Positions 44,026 to 50,078 of a stretch of 50,078 nucleotides of DNA are shown here, in pieces. The notes under the pieces were generated by a model. It was not told the origin of the DNA. It ran no database searches and saw only the letters and a list, made by a program, of their open reading frames with translations. The first letter of the stretch is position 1; every line of letters begins with the position of its first letter. Location of the stretch: assembly GCA_030446305.1 (NCBI GenBank), contig JASUSA010000019.1:1-50078 (forward strand), read 5' to 3'. The position numbers and the translations under genes are program-made. Source of the DNA: Clostridiales bacterium (GTDB taxonomy: Bacteria; Bacillota; Clostridia; Peptostreptococcales; Acidaminobacteraceae).

Positions 44026-45045
44026 ATGGAGATTATTCGAAAGCCAAATGTGAAATTATCCAGGCGCTTGGGATATGAAGTTGAATCCATCACGCTCTTA
44101 GCTGAGACGGGCGCTTCACTGACAGCATTGAATTACGGCGGCATTATTGAGAAAATAATAATGCCGGATCGAAAAGGCCTTTTGGAAAATATTTTATTAA
44201 ACGATGACGATATTCAACACTATTGTGAAAACCCCTATTATCTCAATGCTGCTATTGGTCTTTCTGCGGGGCGTATTGCAAATGGACGGCTTGATTTAAA
44301 CGGTGCCATCTATGCGCTGGAACGCAATCAAGGGGTGCATCATCTTCATGGCGGTGCCAAGGGGCTGCATCATCAACGCTGGTATATTGACAGTGTTGAA
44401 AAGGGAACGAATGATGCGTCTATCGTATTTACATATAATCATGAACATTTATCGGACGGCTATCCGGGAAATATCATGATTAAATTTCGGATTACATTGA
44501 CGGAAGAACATCATGTTAAACTGCTCTTTGAAGCAGTTACTGACAGAATGGCGCATCTTAATCTGACGCATCATGGGTATTATAATTTATCCGGCAGACG
44601 CAGTGTTGACATTGGCGAACAGTATTTGTTTGTCAATGCGAGTCGATATTATGAAATTGATGCCGATGGCATACCGCATAAAGAGCCGTCGGCATTGCGC
44701 GATACGCCGTTTGATTTTCACAGATTGGTTCCGATTGCGCAGAGTTATCAGTCATCCATTAATGGCATCGATCACCCGTTTTGTCTAGAACGGTCTGTTG
44801 CAGAGCAGGGGCCGGATATCCTTTATGGCGATGAAACATCCGGCAGGTTGATGCAGCTTTCGACGAATCAAAATGTGATGGTGATCTATACAAACAATGG
44901 TGATTTCAAAAGGCACCGCGGTATTTGTTTTGAAGCGCAGGCTGTTCCGAATTCAATTGTCAGCCTGATGCCGGGGGAGGTTTACTACCATGAGACCGTG
45001 ATGGTGTTTGAATCGGATTTTGATAAAGACAGGTTTTATTTGTAA
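44026..45045 (+). CDS. galM: Aldose 1-epimerase (galactose mutarotase)
   Basis: A 339-residue enzyme that interconverts the alpha and beta forms of galactose so that galactokinase can use it. SAGRIANGRLDLNGAIYALERNQGVHHLHGG carries the substrate-binding His, LTHHGYYNLSG holds the catalytic His, and GICFEAQAVPNS the catalytic Glu. GGGGGAGAGG precedes ATG 44026. It ends the Leloir gene set. A weak terminator follows at 45090-45128. Confidence 0.95.
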   Translation: MEIIRKPNVKLSRRLGYEVESITLLAETGASLTALNYGGIIEKIIMPDRKGLLENILLNDDDIQHYCENPYYLNAAIGLSAGRIANGRLDLNGAIYALERNQGVHHLHGGAKGLHHQRWYIDSVEKGTNDASIVFTYNHEHLSDGYPGNIMIKFRITLTEEHHVKLLFEAVTDRMAHLNLTHHGYYNLSGRRSVDIGEQYLFVNASRYYEIDADGIPHKEPSALRDTPFDFHRLVPIAQSYQSSINGIDHPFCLERSVAEQGPDILYGDETSGRLMQLSTNQNVMVIYTNNGDFKRHRGICFEAQAVPNSIVSLMPGEVYYHETVMVFESDFDKDRFYL

Positions 45046-45089
45046 TAAAATGACATTGACATGATTAAAATCGGCATAGCCGTAACCTT

Positions 45090-45128
45090 AACCCATTTTG
45101 CGAAGATAAACCTTGGCACAAATGGGTT
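45090..45128 (+). terminator. Probable terminator after galM
   Basis: AACCCATTT (45090-45098) pairs perfectly with AAATGGGTT (45120-45128) across a 21-base loop, followed by ATTTTCATT. The T run is poor. Confidence 0.5.
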
Positions 45129-45246
45129 ATTTTCATTAAAGTTCGTGTTTTTAGCGTACTGAGTGGTGATGATTCGAAACATTATTCGATAAATGGGATT
45201 TAATGTGAATAAAATAAAAATAGTTGTTAAAATTATTCGTTTTTCA

Positions 45247-45275
45247 TTGACGTTGAGATTAAAGTTCCTTATAAT
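45247..45275 (+). promoter_or_regulatory. Strong sigma-A promoter of the purE operon
   Basis: TTGACG (45247-45252), exactly 17 bp, then perfect TATAAT (45270-45275). It drives a leader of about 230 bases before purE, holding a short ORF and a terminator. Confidence 0.85.
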
Positions 45276-45338
45276 GTAGGCAGAAAGAAATGAGTTAAAT
45301 AGATTTATTCTGTTTGTGGATTTGCTTGGAGGAATAAA

Positions 45339-45428
45339 ATGTCGTCCCGAGACGTTTCGATTTCACAACATAATATTCAGGAAATTTTTTTGGGCCAATA
45401 TCATATTGGTTTTATTATTGTGCCATAA
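45339..45428 (+). CDS. 29-codon leader peptide before purE
   Basis: ATG 45339 is preceded by TTGGAGGAA (45326-45334), as strong a ribosome site as in any gene here. It opens a 29-codon frame that begins MSSRDVSISQ and ends GFIIVP followed by TAA (45426-45428). The last two bases of the stop are the first two bases of the terminator stem. The final residue is Pro, as in the TnaC arrest peptide. The codons show no run of a single regulatory amino acid. A function in attenuation of the pur operon is inferred from position; expression is unproven. Confidence 0.6.
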   Translation: MSSRDVSISQHNIQEIFLGQYHIGFIIVP

Positions 45429-45458
45429 CCTTTTAGCACCTGTGCTAAAAGGTTTTTT
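45427..45458 (+). terminator. Leader terminator (attenuator) of the purE operon
   Basis: AACCTTTTAGCAC (45427-45439) pairs perfectly with GTGCTAAAAGGTT (45442-45454), followed by TTTT. It lies after the purE promoter and 52 bases before the purE start, so it must be bypassed for expression. A smaller hairpin, CCAATAT/ATATTGG (45395-45409) followed by TTTTATTATT, precedes it. No alternative antiterminator pairing was found by eye. Confidence 0.85.
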
Positions 45459-45510
45459 ATGTTAGCAAGCATTCTTTTTCAATAGGTTAGAAATGAATTT
45501 GGAGGCAAAG

Positions 45511-46002
45511 ATGAAAGTTGCAATTATTATGGGAAGCGATTCGGATTTTCCAGTCGTTGAAAAAGGACTCAATATTTTAAAGGAATTTGATGTCGAGACA
45601 GAAGTGCGTGTTTTATCAGCACACAGGACACCGCATCTCGCCATTCAATATGCTGAAAATGCCGAGGCCAGTGGTTTTGAAGTCATTATTGGCGCGGCGG
45701 GAAAAGCAGCGCATTTACCGGGTGTATTGGCTGCGGTGACACCGCTTCCAGTGATTGGACTGCCAATTATATCATCGACACTCGACGGTTTGGATTCACT
45801 TCTCTCCATCGTTCAAATGCCATCTGGTATTCCGGTTGCTACAGTTGCCATTAACGGTGCAGAAAATGCAGCGCTTCTGGCAATTCAGATGCTTTCAATT
45901 AAATACCCGGAGCTTCGGGAAAAGATGAAAGCGTATAAAGAAACACTTGCGGGCAAAGTGCTCGATAAAGATGCCAAACTGCAGGAAAAGCTAAAAGGTT
46001 AA
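45511..46002 (+). CDS. purE: N5-carboxyaminoimidazole ribonucleotide mutase
   Basis: A 163-residue purine pathway enzyme. ATG 45511 is chosen because TTGGAGG lies just before it and because the protein then begins MKVAIIMGSDSD, the family start; ATG 45493 would precede the ribosome site. GSDSDF, SAHRTP and AGKAAHLPG are the conserved substrate-binding segments. The usual AGGAAHLPG reads AGKAAHLPG, a variant seen in clostridial PurE. It heads purE-C-F-M-N, controlled by the attenuator upstream. Confidence 0.94.
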   Translation: MKVAIIMGSDSDFPVVEKGLNILKEFDVETEVRVLSAHRTPHLAIQYAENAEASGFEVIIGAAGKAAHLPGVLAAVTPLPVIGLPIISSTLDGLDSLLSIVQMPSGIPVATVAINGAENAALLAIQMLSIKYPELREKMKAYKETLAGKVLDKDAKLQEKLKG

Positions 46003-46079
46003 CGAACGGTATGCAAAGGTCGCTGATTGTGCAGCGATGAACATCACCGATACATTTAACAGTTTCAGGAGGAAAGATA

Positions 46080-46784
46080 ATGGATAAGTTAGAAATGTTA
46101 TACGAAGGTAAAGCGAAAAGAGTATACAAAACACAGGATGCAGATTTGTATGTTGTCGAGTACAAAGATGATGCAACGGCATTTAATGGTGAAAAAAAGG
46201 GAACCATTGCCGATAAGGGCGTTGTCAACAATAAAATGAGTGCACTATTATTCCAAATGCTCGAAGCAGAAGGTATTCCAACACATTTTGAATCGCTGGT
46301 CAATGACCGCGAACAGATTGTTAAAGCGGTGAAAATACTACCGCTCGAAGTGATTGTTCGAAATGTTGCTGCAGGTTCGCTGGCAAAACGCCTCGGTTTG
46401 GAAGAGGGAACGCCTATGGCAAAAACAGTGCTTGAATTCTGTTATAAAGATGATGCACTTGGTGATCCAATGATCAACGATTATCATATTGCGGCAATTG
46501 AACTTGCAACAGAAGATCAAGTGGCGACAATCAAGACAATGGCATTTAAAATTAATGATATTCTCTGTGCTTATTTCTTAGAACGCGGCTTAAAGCTCAT
46601 TGACTTTAAACTCGAATTTGGCGTGTTTAAAGGTAATGTTATTCTCGCAGATGAAATATCTCCGGATACTTGTAGACTGTGGGATGCAGAAACGAACAAG
46701 AAAATGGACAAAGATAGATTTAGAAGAGATCTCGGCGATGTCGAGGCAACTTATCAGGAAGTGTTAGGCCGTCTGCAGAAATAA
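46080..46784 (+). CDS. purC: SAICAR synthetase
   Basis: A 234-residue enzyme that joins aspartate to CAIR using [15 protein letters not shown] (about residues 7-18) is the phosphate-binding start; [20 protein letters not shown] and LIDFKLEFG followed by [14 protein letters not shown] are family signatures. AGGAGGAAAGATA precedes ATG 46080. It lies 77 bases after purE, with a small hairpin (TCGCTG/CAGCGA, 46020-46037) in the gap. Confidence 0.96.
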   Translation: MDKLEMLYEGKAKRVYKTQDADLYVVEYKDDATAFNGEKKGTIADKGVVNNKMSALLFQMLEAEGIPTHFESLVNDREQIVKAVKILPLEVIVRNVAAGSLAKRLGLEEGTPMAKTVLEFCYKDDALGDPMINDYHIAAIELATEDQVATIKTMAFKINDILCAYFLERGLKLIDFKLEFGVFKGNVILADEISPDTCRLWDAETNKKMDKDRFRRDLGDVEATYQEVLGRLQK

Positions 46785-46814
46785 GGCGAGTGTTAAAGGA
46801 TAGTGGAGGCATAA

Positions 46815-48230
46815 ATGGATTCAATATTTACGATGGATAAATTAAAGGAAGAGTGCGGGGTCATTGGGATCTATGCGCCCGGACAGGAAAATATTTCGCA
46901 AATGCTGTGTTTTGGTCTGATTGCATTACAGCATCGCGGTCAGGAAAGTGCCGGTATTGCTGTGCTGAAAGATCGAAAAATGCAGTATTATAAGGAAATG
47001 GGACTGGTTCAGGAGGTCTTTAACAGTGAAATTTTAGATCGGCTTCCTGCGGATATCGGCGTTGGTCACGTTCGCTATTCGACGACGGGTGAGAGCTATG
47101 TTTCAAATGCTCAGCCTTTGGTCGTGCGGTATAAAGGCGGCAGCATAGCACTTGCACATAACGGCAATCTCGTCAATGCCAGTGTTATTAGGGATCGCCT
47201 TGAAGATGAGGGTTCAATTTTCCAAACGTCCATCGATTCAGAGGTCATTGCAAATCTTATTGCCAAGAACTATCATCTTGGGATGAAAGAGGCGATTATT
47301 GAATCCGTCAAGGAAATCAGAGGCAGTTTTGCACTTGTCATTATTATTGACAACATGCTCGTCGGCGTACGCGACCCGCATGGCTTAAGACCGCTTTCAC
47401 TGGCAAAAACAGATGGCGGCTATGTTCTGGCATCTGAAACATGTGCGCACGATGTCGTTGGCGCAGAATTTATTCGCGATATTGAGCCGGGAGAAATCGT
47501 CGTTATTGATGAGAACGGCATTGAATCCATCAAATACGACAATATTGCGCGAAAAGCGCTCTGCTGTTTTGAATATGTCTACTTTGCCCGCCCTGACAGT
47601 ATCATTGACGGCGTTAATGTCTATATGTCCCGTAAAGAAGCCGGCAGAATACTGGCGCGTGAAAACCCCGTTGAAGCGGATATGGTTATCGCAGTGCCGG
47701 ATTCGGGCATTGCAGCGGCGATTGGCTATGCGGAAGAATCGGGTATTCCTTATGATACAGGTCTTATAAAGAACAAGTACATGGGGCGGACTTTTATTCA
47801 GCCGGATCAAAAGTCCAGAGAACTTGCCGTTAGGTTGAAACTGAATGTGATGCGTGACAATATTGACGGCAAGCGCCTTATTCTCATAGACGATTCGATC
47901 GTTAGAGGAACGACGAGCAGGCGGATTGTCAATATGCTCAAAGAAGCAGGCGCAAAAGAAGTGCATATTCGCGTCAGTTCACCGCCGGTTAAGCATTCTT
48001 GCTATTTTGGCATTGATACGCCTTCACGAAAGCAACTGGTTGGCGCGACCCATACATTGGAACAGATTCGCGACATGATCGGTGCGGACAGCTTAGCCTA
48101 TTTAACGGTAGACGGTCTTGTCAAGTCTATTGGCATGGCGAAGTCGGATCTGTGTACAGCTTGTTTTAACGGTGACTACCCAATGGCAGTGCCACAGGAA
48201 GGGAACAAGTATATTTTTGAAAAATGCTAA
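46815..48230 (+). CDS. purF: Amidophosphoribosyltransferase
   Basis: A 471-residue enzyme for the first committed step of purine synthesis, PRPP plus glutamine to phosphoribosylamine. The glutaminase nucleophile is Cys14 (KEECGVIGIY) after a 13-residue stretch that, as in Bacillus PurF, is probably a cleaved propeptide. LIDDSIVRGTTSRRIV is the PRPP-binding loop. Cysteines in ALCCFEY, KHSCYFGID and SDLCTACFNGD match the 4Fe-4S cluster ligands of the Bacillus-type, oxygen-sensitive enzyme. GTGGAGG precedes ATG 46815. Confidence 0.96.
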   Translation: MDSIFTMDKLKEECGVIGIYAPGQENISQMLCFGLIALQHRGQESAGIAVLKDRKMQYYKEMGLVQEVFNSEILDRLPADIGVGHVRYSTTGESYVSNAQPLVVRYKGGSIALAHNGNLVNASVIRDRLEDEGSIFQTSIDSEVIANLIAKNYHLGMKEAIIESVKEIRGSFALVIIIDNMLVGVRDPHGLRPLSLAKTDGGYVLASETCAHDVVGAEFIRDIEPGEIVVIDENGIESIKYDNIARKALCCFEYVYFARPDSIIDGVNVYMSRKEAGRILARENPVEADMVIAVPDSGIAAAIGYAEESGIPYDTGLIKNKYMGRTFIQPDQKSRELAVRLKLNVMRDNIDGKRLILIDDSIVRGTTSRRIVNMLKEAGAKEVHIRVSSPPVKHSCYFGIDTPSRKQLVGATHTLEQIRDMIGADSLAYLTVDGLVKSIGMAKSDLCTACFNGDYPMAVPQEGNKYIFEKC

Positions 48231-48338
48231 ACGGCGATGATGGCTATTTTGCGTTAAATTTTGTGTATCAAACGGCATGAGATGCCGCTGCCCTGATTGG
48301 GCGATTTTGAATATATGTTGAGGAGAGGACTGTCAAAC

Positions 48339-49376
48339 ATGGAAAACGGTAAACTTACCTATGCGGATTCGGGCGTGGACGTCAAAGAAGGTGCACGTGC
48401 GGTAAATCTTATGAAAAAACACGTTAAGGAAACTTTTAACGGAGATGTTATTGGCGATCTCGGCAGTTTTGGCGGGCTTTTGCGCTTAAGCGGCAATTTT
48501 GAAAGCCCTGTGCTCGTAGCGGGTACCGATGGTGTCGGCACGAAATTAAAAATTGCTTTTATGATGGATAAACATGATACCGTAGGTCAAGATCTCGTCG
48601 CCATGTGTGTCAATGACATTTTGTGTCAAGGCGCAACGCCGCTCTTCTTTTTGGATTATTTAGCGACTGGTCACATTGAAGCGGAAAAAATAGCCGATAT
48701 TGTCAAAGGGGTGACGGATGGCTGCAAGCTTTCTGAAATGCCGCTCCTCGGTGGAGAAACAGCCGAGATGCCAGGCTTTTATCAGGCGAATGAATACGAT
48801 ATGGCGGGTTTTGCAGTAGGTGTTGTTGATGAGTCCAAAATTGTTTCCGGTCAGGGCATTGTCGAAGGCGATGTGCTGATTGGCCTCTCATCAAGCGGCG
48901 TACATTCAAATGGCTTTTCGCTGGTAAGAAAATTATTTTTTGATAAATTAGGCCTTGGCGTTGATGATTTTATTGAAGAACTCAACTGCGTCCTTGGCGA
49001 AAGCTTGCTGACCCCGACGAAGATCTATGTCAAAACCATCTTAAACGTGCTCAATCAGATGACTGTCAAAGGCATGGTGCATATGACGGGCGGCGGATTC
49101 TATGAGAATATTCCCCGTATTATACCGGATGGATTGGGTGTTGATATTGCGCTTGGTTCATGGCCAATGCTGCCCATTTTTGACTATATGATGACAAAGG
49201 GCAATATTGCATTAGAAGAAATGTATGGAACCTTCAATATGAGCATCGGCTATATCCTCGTCGTTTCACCTGAGCATGTCGAAAAAACGCTTGAAATTTT
49301 AAATCAGACCAATGACACAGGCTATGTGATTGGCAAAGTGACCGCAGCACATGGAGGCGTTGCCTTATGCAAGTAA
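48339..49376 (+). CDS. purM: Phosphoribosylformylglycinamidine cyclo-ligase
   Basis: A 345-residue enzyme that makes AIR from FGAM, the product of PurL. ATG 48339 follows AGGAGAGG (48321-48328) and gives the normal family length; a TTG-initiated longer frame from 48297 would add unlikely residues. LTYADSGVDVKEGARAV, LVAGTDGVGTKLKIA, GETAEMPGFY and LSSSGVHSNGFSLVR are diagnostic. It overlaps purN by 10 bases. The 108-base gap after purF has a CGGCAT/ATGCCG hairpin (48273-48287) without a T run. Confidence 0.95.
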   Translation: MENGKLTYADSGVDVKEGARAVNLMKKHVKETFNGDVIGDLGSFGGLLRLSGNFESPVLVAGTDGVGTKLKIAFMMDKHDTVGQDLVAMCVNDILCQGATPLFFLDYLATGHIEAEKIADIVKGVTDGCKLSEMPLLGGETAEMPGFYQANEYDMAGFAVGVVDESKIVSGQGIVEGDVLIGLSSSGVHSNGFSLVRKLFFDKLGLGVDDFIEELNCVLGESLLTPTKIYVKTILNVLNQMTVKGMVHMTGGGFYENIPRIIPDGLGVDIALGSWPMLPIFDYMMTKGNIALEEMYGTFNMSIGYILVVSPEHVEKTLEILNQTNDTGYVIGKVTAAHGGVALCK

Positions 49377-49960
49377 AGAAACTGGCAGTTCTCATATCGG
49401 GCGGCGGCAGTAATTTACAGGCGCTGATTGATGCCATTGAATCTGGTGAGATTTCAGCAAAAATTGAGATGGTCATCTCCAATCGCGAAAAGGCATATGG
49501 CTTAACGCGTGCCGAGCAAAATAACATTCCAACGTATTACTTGGGCATTAAAAATTATCCGGATTCCGATGAGCGCGCCCAAGCGCTAAATGCACTTCTG
49601 GCGTCGCATCATATTGATTACGTTGTACTTGCAGGCTACTTGAGCATTTTAAAATCTGAGACCATACGGCAATATGAGGGCAGAATTGTCAACATCCACC
49701 CATCGCTGATTCCGAAATACTGCGGTGAAGGCTTTTATGGCCATCACGTACATGAAGCGGTACTCGCAAATGGCGAAAGCGAATCCGGCGCCACGACGCA
49801 CTTTGTCGATGAGGGCGTGGATACTGGGAAAATCATATATCAGGAACGCGTCCCAGTCTTGGCGGATGATACAGCGGAAACCTTAAGCGAACGCGTCTTA
49901 ACGGTGGAACATCAATTGATTGTTCAAACGGTACGCGATTTGTGCTCAGGCAGTATTTAA
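49367..49960 (+). CDS. purN: Phosphoribosylglycinamide formyltransferase
   Basis: A 197-residue folate-dependent enzyme that formylates GAR. It begins MQVKKLAVLISGGGSNLQALIDAI, the family start. The formyl-transfer residues are seen as Asn and His in VNIHPSLIPKY, with a downstream Asp in VDEGVDTGKII. GGAGGCG inside purM precedes ATG 49367. The Leu-Pro usual in the phosphate loop region is not obviously altered. Further pur genes, such as purH or purD, would be expected beyond the right edge. Confidence 0.95.
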   Translation: MQVKKLAVLISGGGSNLQALIDAIESGEISAKIEMVISNREKAYGLTRAEQNNIPTYYLGIKNYPDSDERAQALNALLASHHIDYVVLAGYLSILKSETIRQYEGRIVNIHPSLIPKYCGEGFYGHHVHEAVLANGESESGATTHFVDEGVDTGKIIYQERVPVLADDTAETLSERVLTVEHQLIVQTVRDLCSGSI

Positions 49961-50078
49961 AGGGTTAATTGCTAAAATGTCAGAAGGATTGCTAAAAGGT
50001 GAAATACGGTAGTGCGATATAACAATCTGTATGATTAGGCAATAAAAATAACGAAGACCATAAAGACAGTAAAAGCGT
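49961..50078. other. Non-coding end of the window
   Basis: 118 bases after purN with no open frame, terminator or recognisable motif before the edge. Confidence 0.6.

Noticed and set aside
45276..45458. Purine, PRPP or ppGpp riboswitch before purE
   Set aside because: I could not find the conserved core of any of these by eye. A structure search would be needed to exclude a divergent form.
48262..48285. TGTATCAAACGGCATGA before purM as a possible extra copy of the activator palindrome
   Set aside because: Only one half matches the TGYATC-N5-GATRCA pattern, and there is no -24/-12 promoter nearby.

Overview
The window looks like chromosome of an anaerobic, low-to-mid GC clostridial Firmicute. 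The evidence is AGGAGG-type ribosome binding sites before almost every gene, a single-chain clostridial PurL, GlgC/GlgD paired ADP-glucose pyrophosphorylase subunits, class II GalT, a Gram-positive LexA box, and an in-frame UGA read as selenocysteine in a HesB-like protein. The last point implies that the organism has the Sec insertion machinery. No rRNA, tRNA, IS element, prophage or CRISPR array was seen.

Layout. (1) 1-3850: a partial ureohydrolase-fold gene on the minus strand, a CGNR-like zinc-finger gene, and a GAF-PAS-AAA+-Fis sigma-54 activator. Three 17-bp palindromes lie just after the activator, followed by a textbook -24/-12 promoter. (2) 3876-11677: a ten-gene Mrp/Mbh-type cation/proton antiporter operon behind that promoter. 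Its first eight genes follow the mbhA-H order, but two further antiporter-like subunits stand where hydrogenase genes would be. One of these carries a His-rich tetrapeptide repeat. (3) 11825-12558: a tandem pair of HesB-like small proteins, one with Cys and one with Sec at the same position; the Sec gene has a recognisable bacterial SECIS hairpin. (4) 12713-23941 (minus): lysR, glgB, glgC, glgD, glgA, glgP, pulA, a complete glycogen synthesis and breakdown cluster with an intrinsic terminator between the synthesis and degradation halves. (5) 24225-32467: a 2256-residue secreted FecR-domain protein with five repeats of about 380 residues, followed by a secreted NHL-repeat protein. (6) 32805-37535: purL and a secreted SleB-type hydrolase. 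(7) 38003-40016: a two-gene radical-SAM DNA-repair unit under a LexA box. (8) 40162-45045: galE, galK, galT, galM. (9) 45247-49960: purE-C-F-M-N behind a strong promoter, a 29-codon leader ORF and a terminator that overlaps the leader stop codon.

How it fits together. Galactose enters through the Leloir genes as glucose-1-phosphate and UDP-sugars, which can feed the glg cluster for storage. GlgP and PulA release the glucose again. The purine genes are split between purL and purECFMN, with cell-wall, repair and galactose genes in between. The antiporter operon appears to be a stand-alone ion-transport module switched on by a signal sensed by the neighbouring sigma-54 activator.

The most interesting leads are the sigma-54/triple-operator/antiporter circuit, the Sec/Cys HesB pair, the leader-peptide attenuator in front of purE, and the giant repeat protein. 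All functional statements come from reading motifs by eye. No searches, folding runs or alignments were made.
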